Positions 1 through 5,036 of a DNA stretch of 5,036 bases are shown piece after piece. Under the pieces are notes generated by a model. That model searched no databases. It was given only the letters and a program-made list of their open reading frames with translations, and was not told where the DNA came from. Made by a program: the position numbers and the translations under genes. Positions within the stretch are counted from its first letter, which is position 1. Each line of letters begins with the position of its first letter. The stretch covers positions 1-5,036 of the forward strand of contig DAOVJP010000135.1 of the NCBI GenBank assembly GCA_030673205.1, given 5' to 3'. This stretch comes from Thermoplasmata archaeon (GTDB lineage Archaea; Thermoplasmatota; Thermoplasmata; JAGHBH01).

Positions 1-11
1 GGCCGCCACAT

Positions 12-16
12 CCTCC
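12..16 (-). promoter_or_regulatory. Possible ribosome binding site of a divergent gene off the left edge
   Basis: The minus strand reads GGAGG here, followed by ATGTGGCGGCC to the window edge. GGAGG matches the archaeal anti-Shine-Dalgarno sequence well. The ATG and GTG immediately after it are only 0-2 bases away, too close for normal use, so the start codon would more likely lie just beyond position 1. The site lies a plausible distance downstream of the left-facing TATA-like element at 48-55. No coding sequence of that gene can be confirmed inside the window. Confidence 0.3.
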
Positions 17-47
17 AAGAGCCCACATGAACCATCATCAACCAGTC

Positions 48-55
48 CATATAAA
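48..55 (-). promoter_or_regulatory. Candidate left-facing archaeal TATA box
   Basis: On the minus strand this reads CTTTATAT, close to the classic archaeal TATA box. With the usual spacing of about 25 bases, transcription would begin near position 25 and run left, placing the GGAGG at 16-12 in a short leader. Together these suggest a divergent gene sharing this control region with polC. This is pattern matching on a short motif and the gene itself is outside the window. Confidence 0.35.
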
Positions 56-63
56 GAAGAGAG

Positions 64-70
64 TATAAAT
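64..70 (+). promoter_or_regulatory. Candidate right-facing TATA box upstream of polC
   Basis: TATAAAT is preceded by a purine-rich stretch (AAAGAAGAGAG) that could serve as the factor B recognition element. Transcription would start near position 95, giving a leader of about 130 bases before the GTG at 226, or about 290 bases if translation starts at the ATG at 382. It lies only 9 bases from the left-facing element at 48-55, so the two would form a compact bidirectional promoter. A second candidate lies at 157-162. Confidence 0.35.
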
Positions 71-75
71 GGGTT

Positions 76-85
76 GGGGGGGGGG
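76..85 (+). repeat. Run of ten G residues in the polC upstream region
   Basis: Ten consecutive G residues follow GGGTT at 71-75, so 13 of 15 bases are G. It lies downstream of the TATA-like element at 64-70, between it and the predicted transcription start. Homopolymer runs of this length are prone to length change during replication and to base-calling error, so the exact count should be treated with caution. A length change here would alter promoter spacing rather than a reading frame. Confidence 0.8.
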
Positions 86-156
86 CGTGGCGCTGTTGTT
101 ACGGCGGAGACGATCGTAGCCTATATCCTTGTACATAGCCGGGCCCGTGAAAAAGT

Positions 157-162
157 CTTAAA
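157..162 (+). promoter_or_regulatory. Alternative TATA-like element nearer polC
   Basis: CTTAAA fits the loose archaeal TATA pattern and is directly preceded by GAAAAAGT, an A-rich context suited to the factor B recognition element. Transcription would start near 185, leaving a leader of about 40 bases to the GTG at 226. It competes with the candidate at 64-70, and sequence alone does not decide between them. Confidence 0.25.
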
Positions 163-182
163 CCCCCCTTGCTATTGGGGGT
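162..182 (+). repeat. Short C/G hairpin in the polC upstream region
   Basis: ACCCCC (162-167) can pair with GGGGGT (177-182) around a nine-base loop, giving a six-base-pair stem that is almost all G:C. There is no T tract after the right arm, so it does not look like an intrinsic terminator. If transcription begins at the 64-70 promoter the hairpin would be in the leader RNA. If it begins near 185 the hairpin would lie within the promoter DNA. It could equally be chance in a G/C-run-rich region. Confidence 0.3.
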
Positions 183-225
183 GGAAGAGGAAGAATTCGT
201 TCCAGTGAGGAGAGCGTAGGAACGC

Positions 226-3200
226 GTGCCAGCTGTGACGAATGCTGTAAAGGACAACGTGAAGAGCAACGTGACGAACACCCAAGCGAACACCGTGAAG
301 AACACCATGACGAATACCAAAACAAATACCATGACGAACACCATGAAGGACGAGGTGCCGTGTCCGGCGGCGAGCGAGGATATGCAGGCCTATTTTAAAC
401 TCCTAGAGCAAGAGGCCGAGCGTTGTTATGTCATAGCGGCCAAGGCGAGGATGATGGGCCTCGACCCATCATTGGACGTGGAGATACCAAGGGCCAAGGA
501 CCTGGCCGATCGAGTGGAACGCCAGTTGGTCGACTACCATGTGGAGGGGGTGGCCGCTCTCATCAGGGAGCTCAGTGAGGAGTATGGGAGAGAGGAGATC
601 GCCCTATTGGTGGCCAAGGACTTCGCCAAGAGACCGGCGAACACCAGGGAAGAGGCTTTGGACCGGGCCGTCAGAATAGGGTTATCCGTGCTCACAGAGG
701 GCATATTGGTGGCCCCATTGGAGGGGATAGTCGAGGTCAAGATAGGCAGGAACGAGGACGGCACCGAACACGCGGCGATATATTTCGCCGGGCCGATACG
801 CTCCGCAGGAGGCACTGGTCAGGCCATGAGCGTTCTCATATGCGATGTTGTGCGCAGGGAGATGGGGCTGGACGCCTACAAACCCTCCCACGCCGAGGTG
901 GAGCGTTTCAAAGAGGAGATGCCCCTCTACAAACAGAGCCAGCACCTTCAGTATACCCCGGAGCCGGAGGAGATAGAGCTCATAGTGAAGAATTGTCCGG
1001 TCTCCATAGACGGGGAGGGGACGGAGGATGTGGAGGTCTCGGGCTTCCGGGACATGAAGAAGGTGCCCACCAACAAGGTCCGCGGCGGCGCGTGTCTGGT
1101 CATCGCCGAGGGCATGGTGCAGAAGGCATCGAAGCTCATGAAACACGTCGATCATCTGAAGTTGGACGGATGGGATTTTTTGGGGCCGCTCACCAATACC
1201 TCCTCCGAGGATGAGGGAAAAGAGGAGGATAGTAGGGGGCCCAAGGCCAAGTATATCAAGGACCTGGTGGCCGGAAGACCGATATTATCCCATCCCAGCA
1301 GACAAGGGGGTTTCAGGCTTAGGTATGGTAGGGCGAGGACCACCGGTCTCGCCGCCACCGCCATCAGCCCCGCGTCCATGGCGGTGTTCGAGGACATGAT
1401 AGCTATAGGCACCCAGGTGAAGGTCGAGCTGCCTGGAAAGGCCGGGGCGGTGACCCCCTGCGACACTATCGAAGGGCCTTTGGTCATATTGTCCAACGGC
1501 GATCTCGTCCTTCTGAACTCGGAGAAGGAGGCCCGTGAGAGAAAGGATAGTGTGATGCGAATCATCGATGTCGGGGAGATGCTCGTTCCCTTCGGTGAGT
1601 TCGTGGAGAACAACCATCCCCTGCGACCCGGCGCATACGCCATAGAAAGATGGCTCCTGGAAGCGAAGAAAGCGGGGATCGAAGAGCCGCCCATGCACCC
1701 ATCCGCAGAGGAGGCCTTCTCCATCTCTGAAAAATACGATATTCCCTTGCACCCGGACCATAATCTCTTCTGGCATGATCTGTCTAGAGAGGAGATGACA
1801 GACCTCTCCTCCATGCTGGAGGAGAAAGCCCGTTGGGATGGGGCTCTTCTCGTCCCCAACGAGGGGGCGGAGCCACTCCAAAAACTGGGCTGCGTGTACA
1901 TGAAAAAAGAGGAGGGGGTATTGGTCGACCATTATGCTCCGTCCCTGCTCCGATGTCTGGGCCTGGAGCACGAGAAGAAGAAGGTGGCTAGGCGAAAAGA
2001 GGTTACGGACGGGGAAGCGGGCGGGTGCGCCCTGGCATCCGAACTGGCAGGGATCAAGATCATGCCCAGAGCCCCTACGAGAATAGGTGCCAGGATGGGG
2101 CGTCCCGAGAAGGCGAAGGAGAGGAAGATGAAACCCCCTGTGCACTGCCTCTTTCCAGTGGGTATGGAGGTGGGGGCCCAGCGTCTCATCAAGGATGCGG
2201 CGGCCAAGGGCACCGTGAACGTGGAGGTGGGAATGAGAGAGTGCACGAAATGCGGCAGGGAGACATACATGTCGCTGTGCTCCTGCGGAGGGCACACGGA
2301 ACCATCGCCGGACAACTGTTATTCCTATATCACCATACCCGCCAGGGAGATGGTGGGCCAAGCCCTCTCCGTTCTGGGGATGGGCGCCGCAGCCAACGCG
2401 AAGGGGGTGAAGGGGCTCATATCCTCCAAGAAGGTGCCCGAGGCTCTGGAGAAAGGGCTGCTCAGGGCCAAGCATGGCGTCTACGTGTTCAAGGATGGCA
2501 CCATCCGTTTCGATCTGACTGACCTCCCACTCACACATTTTCGACCGAGGGAGATAGGTCTCACCGTGGAAAGATGCAGGGAATTGGGCTATGAGAAGGA
2601 CTGGATGGGGGAGGAGTTGAAGGATGAGGAGCAGGTGGTAGAACTCAAGGTCCAGGACGTGGTCTTGTCCAAGGGTGTCGGAGAATACATGGTGCACGTG
2701 GCGGCGTTCTTGGACGATCTATTGGAGAGAGTATATGGATTGGAGAAGTTCTACAAGGTGGAGAAGGCGGAGGACATGGTGGGTCATCTCATGGTGGGTC
2801 TCGCGCCACACACATCCGGAGGGGTATTGGTCCGTTTGATAGGGTTCACCGATGCCGCTGTGGGCTATGGCCATCCATTCTTCCACGCTGCCAAACGCAG
2901 GAACTGTGATGGGGATGAAGATTGCGTCATGCTTCTCATGGACGGTCTGCTCAACTTCTCCAAACAATTCCTTCCGAGGACCCGCGGGGGGCTCATGGAC
3001 GCTCCTCTGGTCCTCACGATGCGGATAGACCCCATGGAGATAGACAAGGAGGCGCACAACATAGACATTCTCTCTTCCTATCCCCTGGAATTCTACGAGT
3101 TGGCCGATCTATATACCAATCCGTCGGACGTGGATTGCGTAGAGACGATCAGGTCCCGGTTGAAAGAACCAGGCCAGTACGAGGGATTTGGGTTCACCCA

Positions 3201-3696
3201 CGACACCCATGACATAGCCGAAGGGGTCAAAGTATCCTCATACAAGACCCTGGCCACCATGGAGGATAAGACCAGGGCGCAGCTCTCCCTGGCACGGAAG
3301 ATACGGGCCGTGGACGAGGACGACACCGCCAGCAGGATAATCACATTGCACTTCATGCCGGACATGATAGGGAACATGAAGAAGTTCTGCGCCCAGAAAT
3401 TCCGCTGCACGAAATGCAACACGACCTATCGACGCATACCATTGTCTGGACAGTGCACTAAAAAGAGGAAAGGGGGCTATTTCCAGGGAGGGGAGGGGGG
3501 CACGTGCGGCGGCCGCCTCGTTCTCACGGTCTACGAGAAAGGAGTATTGAAGTATCTGGACAGATCCAAACGGATAGCGGGGGATTACAACGTATCGGAG
3601 TATACACGACAGAGGCTGGACCTGTTGGAGGGATCCATGGACTCCTTGTTCAACAATGGCAAGATGAAGACCTGCAACCTGGAGGATTTCTTCTAG
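226..3696 (+). CDS. polC: DNA polymerase D large (catalytic) subunit DP2
   Basis: This is the polymerizing subunit of archaeal family D DNA polymerase. It works with the exonuclease subunit DP1 and with PCNA in chromosome replication. Family landmarks appear in order: GPIRSAGGTGQA (189-200), DLVAGRP through the HPSRQGGFRLRYGRAR block (346-371), PTRIGARMGRPEKAKERK (617-634), a cysteine cluster (C673, C676, C685, C687), and HPFFHAAKRRNCDGDED (883-899). In the last, D895 and D897 match the aspartates known to be needed for catalysis in Pyrococcus DP2. A second cysteine cluster (C1061, C1064, C1077, C1094) and a PCNA-box-like end (LEDFF, 1152-1156) follow. No intein interrupts the catalytic motif, a known intein site. 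The 1156 residues are within the intein-free family range. The frame can open no earlier than the GTG at 226, because an in-frame TAG lies at 217. Residues 1-52 are repeat-encoded and not DP2-like; DP2-like sequence starts at M53 (ATG at 382), so the start is uncertain. Confidence 0.97.
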   Translation: MPAVTNAVKDNVKSNVTNTQANTVKNTMTNTKTNTMTNTMKDEVPCPAASEDMQAYFKLLEQEAERCYVIAAKARMMGLDPSLDVEIPRAKDLADRVERQLVDYHVEGVAALIRELSEEYGREEIALLVAKDFAKRPANTREEALDRAVRIGLSVLTEGILVAPLEGIVEVKIGRNEDGTEHAAIYFAGPIRSAGGTGQAMSVLICDVVRREMGLDAYKPSHAEVERFKEEMPLYKQSQHLQYTPEPEEIELIVKNCPVSIDGEGTEDVEVSGFRDMKKVPTNKVRGGACLVIAEGMVQKASKLMKHVDHLKLDGWDFLGPLTNTSSEDEGKEEDSRGPKAKYIKDLVAGRPILSHPSRQGGFRLRYGRARTTGLAATAISPASMAVFEDMIAIGTQVKVELPGKAGAVTPCDTIEGPLVILSNGDLVLLNSEKEARERKDSVMRIIDVGEMLVPFGEFVENNHPLRPGAYAIERWLLEAKKAGIEEPPMHPSAEEAFSISEKYDIPLHPDHNLFWHDLSREEMTDLSSMLEEKARWDGALLVPNEGAEPLQKLGCVYMKKEEGVLVDHYAPSLLRCLGLEHEKKKVARRKEVTDGEAGGCALASELAGIKIMPRAPTRIGARMGRPEKAKERKMKPPVHCLFPVGMEVGAQRLIKDAAAKGTVNVEVGMRECTKCGRETYMSLCSCGGHTEPSPDNCYSYITIPAREMVGQALSVLGMGAAANAKGVKGLISSKKVPEALEKGLLRAKHGVYVFKDGTIRFDLTDLPLTHFRPREIGLTVERCRELGYEKDWMGEELKDEEQVVELKVQDVVLSKGVGEYMVHVAAFLDDLLERVYGLEKFYKVEKAEDMVGHLMVGLAPHTSGGVLVRLIGFTDAAVGYGHPFFHAAKRRNCDGDEDCVMLLMDGLLNFSKQFLPRTRGGLMDAPLVLTMRIDPMEIDKEAHNIDILSSYPLEFYELADLYTNPSDVDCVETIRSRLKEPGQYEGFGFTHDTHDIAEGVKVSSYKTLATMEDKTRAQLSLARKIRAVDEDDTASRIITLHFMPDMIGNMKKFCAQKFRCTKCNTTYRRIPLSGQCTKKRKGGYFQGGEGGTCGGRLVLTVYEKGVLKYLDRSKRIAGDYNVSEYTRQRLDLLEGSMDSLFNNGKMKTCNLEDFF
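235..354 (+). repeat. Ten tandem copies of a degenerate 12-base unit at the polC 5' end
   Basis: Read in the polC frame, the sequence falls into ten consecutive 12-base units starting at 235, 247, 259, 271, 283, 295, 307, 319, 331 and 343. The best units have the form RTG-AMG-AAY-ACC; units at 271, 295, 307 and 331 fit it most closely, while the first three and the last are more diverged. The translation is a four-residue period of the type [V/M][T/K]N[T/N]. Because the period is a multiple of three, gain or loss of units would keep the frame. Eight of the ten units begin with GTG, GTA or ATG, so several possible start codons recur through the array. No membrane segment or known domain is visible in the encoded peptide. 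Confidence 0.85.
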
Positions 3697-3747
3697 ACCC
3701 GCCCTCGTTCGTTCCTCCCCCCTCGCCCACTATCTCTCCCCCTCCTC
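3697..3747. other. Pyrimidine-rich convergent intergenic junction
   Basis: The 51 bases between the polC stop (TAG, 3694-3696) and the protease stop (TGA on the minus strand, 3750-3748) are almost all C and T on the + strand. Stretches such as TTCCTCCCCCCTC and TCTCTCCCCCTCCTC stand out. Such tracts could assist archaeal termination of the polC transcript, but there is no long T run and no clear hairpin. The minus-strand reading is purine-rich and offers no terminator signal for the protease gene. Transcripts from the two genes may therefore overlap at their 3' ends. Confidence 0.4.
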
Positions 3748-5022
3748 TCAAGATACTATCTCATAGAATATCTTCAAGGTACTGGCCGCAGCCTCTATCA
3801 TCTTCCCGTCCCTCTCCTTCATGCCGGATATCCTCAGGGCCAGGGTATAATTGCCGGGCTGCGCAGACGTCGGAGGGGAGACGGTGAGGTTGAGAACGGC
3901 GTTCTCCGAGCTGTTGAGCTGCACCTCCGGTATCTGGTCCCAGTGTAGCTCATAAGAGCTGTTCCCATTGGAGAGTGTTATGTTCCATCCCTGCCGCACC
4001 ATCGTATAGTTGGCGGAGGAGGAGAGCTGGACCGATAGGAAGGTGTTCCCAACGTTCTCCACCACTATGTCCGCAGAGGCCATGGAGGTGTTGGTGGAAT
4101 TGAACTCGATGATCCCAACGGTCTCACCATACATATCTCTCACCTCCAGGGCGTTATCGGCCTCCACCAGATCCACTGGTATAGGCACGAAACAGGCGAT
4201 GAACAGGAATATTGTGAACCCCCCTATGAGCCACTGCCGACCGCTCAAGGGTGTTATGTCGTCCAACGGCGGAGGATGGCGCATGCCGAGGAAGAGTACT
4301 AGAAAGACGATGATGAGCCACCCGGTATAGAGGAAGCTGAGGACCACAAGCACCGCTGCCACGGCATAGGTCGCCAAACGGCTCTTCTTACCCAGCAGGG
4401 CGCGGAACACGTGCCCCCCGTCAAGCTGGCCCATGGGAAGCAGGTTGAGGGCGGTGACGAAGAAACCCACCCATCCTGCGATGGCCGTGGGGTGCAGGGC
4501 GATCCCGGAGGGCATGGACATGAGAGAGTATAGGCCAGAATACAACAGAGGCATGTAGAATGTCAGGGCTCCGGCGTCCCCAAGATTCTGCGGCAGGGCC
4601 ACCGCGTCATGTGCGGTGAGCCAGAGGCCGAGTATGGCAACGGGCACGGCTACGAGGAAACCGGCTATGGGTCCGGCGGCCCCTATCTCCAGCAGCGCCT
4701 TCTTGTTCGGTATCGGTTCTCTTATGTTTATGAAGGCGCCCATGGTGCCCAGCGGGTATATGAAAGGGATGAAGAACGGGAGGGAGGCGGCAACACCATG
4801 GCGTTTGGCGGCGAAATAGTGTCCCATCTCATGCACGCCCAATATGGCCAGGAGAGGAAGGGTGAAGAAGAGCACACCGTTGAGGAAGTTGGTGAGCGAA
4901 AAAAGTTCCGGGGAATGGGCGTAATCGCCCCACCACTTGGCTCCGGCAGTGGCGGTGGTGGCGATGGTGATGAGCAGGAAAAGGAGGTTCACCCTGGTAC
5001 TCCTATAGTTCTGCGGAGGCAT
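3748..5022 (-). CDS. Site-2-protease-type membrane zinc metalloprotease (M50 family) with C-terminal ectodomain
   Basis: This is a predicted intramembrane protease that cuts membrane-embedded substrates; its substrate is unknown. Numbering runs from the upstream GTG at 5031, giving 427 residues. The zinc site HEMGH (67-71) lies in a hydrophobic segment, and NLLPMGQLDGGH (196-207) supplies the third ligand, D204. LGTMGAFINIREPIPNKKA (94-112), AAGPIAGF (118-125) and RHPPPLDD (251-258) resemble the archaeal and plant EGY-like branch of the family, from memory. About seven to nine hydrophobic segments span residues 14-286; no PDZ domain is evident. Residues about 290-427 look like a beta-sandwich ectodomain of the CARDB/NEW3 kind, with eight N-x-S/T sequons. 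I chose the ATG at 5022 (M4, 424 residues) because AGGTG lies six bases upstream; the GTG at 5031 overlaps that site. The gene converges on polC, 51 bases away, and nothing visible links the two functions. Confidence 0.92.
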   Translation of the reverse strand: MPPQNYRSTRVNLLFLLITIATTATAGAKWWGDYAHSPELFSLTNFLNGVLFFTLPLLAILGVHEMGHYFAAKRHGVAASLPFFIPFIYPLGTMGAFINIREPIPNKKALLEIGAAGPIAGFLVAVPVAILGLWLTAHDAVALPQNLGDAGALTFYMPLLYSGLYSLMSMPSGIALHPTAIAGWVGFFVTALNLLPMGQLDGGHVFRALLGKKSRLATYAVAAVLVVLSFLYTGWLIIVFLVLFLGMRHPPPLDDITPLSGRQWLIGGFTIFLFIACFVPIPVDLVEADNALEVRDMYGETVGIIEFNSTNTSMASADIVVENVGNTFLSVQLSSSANYTMVRQGWNITLSNGNSSYELHWDQIPEVQLNSSENAVLNLTVSPPTSAQPGNYTLALRISGMKERDGKMIEAAASTLKIFYEIVS

Positions 5023-5028
5023 CTTCAG

Positions 5029-5033
5029 CACCT
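5029..5033 (-). promoter_or_regulatory. Ribosome binding site that favours the ATG at 5022
   Basis: The minus strand reads AAAGGTGCTGAAGATG from 5035 to 5020. AGGTG (5033-5029) matches part of the archaeal Shine-Dalgarno consensus and stands six bases from the ATG at 5022, an ideal spacing. The GTG inside it (5031-5029) is the other possible start but would have little room for its own site within the visible sequence. TAA at 5036-5034, out of the protease frame, might be the stop of an upstream operon partner, but one codon at the edge proves nothing. Confidence 0.5.
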
Positions 5034-5036
5034 TTA

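Noticed and set aside
2..208. An open + strand frame of 68 codons through the polC upstream region, ending at TGA 206-208.
   Set aside because: It has no ATG or GTG start, only a TTG next to the G10 run. Its translation is low-complexity and it overlaps the promoter-like elements. It could only be real as the tail of a gene from off the left edge, for which there is no sign.
99..344. A minus-strand frame encoding a hydrophobic V/F-rich repeat peptide that looks like a membrane segment.
   Set aside because: The hydrophobic pattern is the complement of the 12-base tandem array (AAC/ACC/ATG read backwards). It needs no separate gene.
1201..1245. An acidic, repeat-like segment of DP2 (residues 326-340, SSEDEGKEED core) as a possible foreign insertion.
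   Set aside because: It sits where DP2 proteins vary in length, just before the conserved DLVAGRP block. It is in frame and matches the surrounding codon use, so an ordinary variable loop is sufficient.
1285..2697. A 470-codon open frame on the minus strand inside polC.
   Set aside because: It is antisense to clearly conserved DP2 sequence, and its histidine- and leucine-rich translation matches no family. G+C-rich coding sequence commonly leaves such antisense frames open.
3697..3747. A strong intrinsic terminator between the two convergent genes.
   Set aside because: There is no clear inverted repeat and no T run longer than two bases; only a general pyrimidine bias is present.
3694..3948. 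Possible readthrough of the polC TAG, for example as pyrrolysine, to the next in-frame stop (also TAG) at 3946.
   Set aside because: The protein already ends in a PCNA-box-like LEDFF, normal for DP2. The extension would be translated antisense to the protease gene and shows no recognisable sequence.

Overview
The window is archaeal chromosome with two convergent protein genes and no mobile element, CRISPR array, tRNA or rRNA that I can see. The larger gene (+ strand, 226-3696) encodes DP2, the catalytic large subunit of DNA polymerase D (polC). This replicative polymerase is found in archaea and in no bacteria or eukaryotes. DP2, the TATA-like promoter elements, the frequent AGG and ATA codons and a membrane protease with an N-glycosylation-rich outer domain all indicate a euryarchaeote-type host. 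Moderately high G+C suggests, but does not prove, a lineage such as the Thermoplasmata/Methanomassiliicoccales group. That placement is inference only.

Layout. Positions 1-225 are non-coding. They hold a TATA-like element facing left with a GGAGG Shine-Dalgarno-like site on the minus strand, which suggests a divergent gene starting just beyond the left edge. They also hold one or two TATA-like elements facing right, a run of ten G residues and a short C/G hairpin. The polC reading frame opens at 226 with about 52 unusual residues. Most of these are encoded by ten tandem copies of a degenerate 12-base unit (235-354), so the true start of polC is uncertain. From about residue 53 (ATG at 382) the protein reads as ordinary, intein-free DP2, with an intact catalytic NCDGDED motif and a PCNA-box-like C-terminus. 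Its two cysteine clusters have altered spacing. Positions 3697-3747 are a short pyrimidine-rich convergent junction. The minus strand from about 5022 to 3748 encodes a site-2-protease-type intramembrane zinc metalloprotease with a C-terminal ectodomain carrying eight N-glycosylation sequons.

How the genes work together. DP2 would pair with the small exonuclease subunit DP1, not encoded here, and with PCNA to replicate the chromosome. The protease sits in the membrane and is a separate function; convergent orientation gives no reason to link them. I do not see a convincing undescribed multi-gene system. The points most worth a second look are the 12-base tandem array at the polC start and the expanded C-terminal cysteine cluster of DP2.
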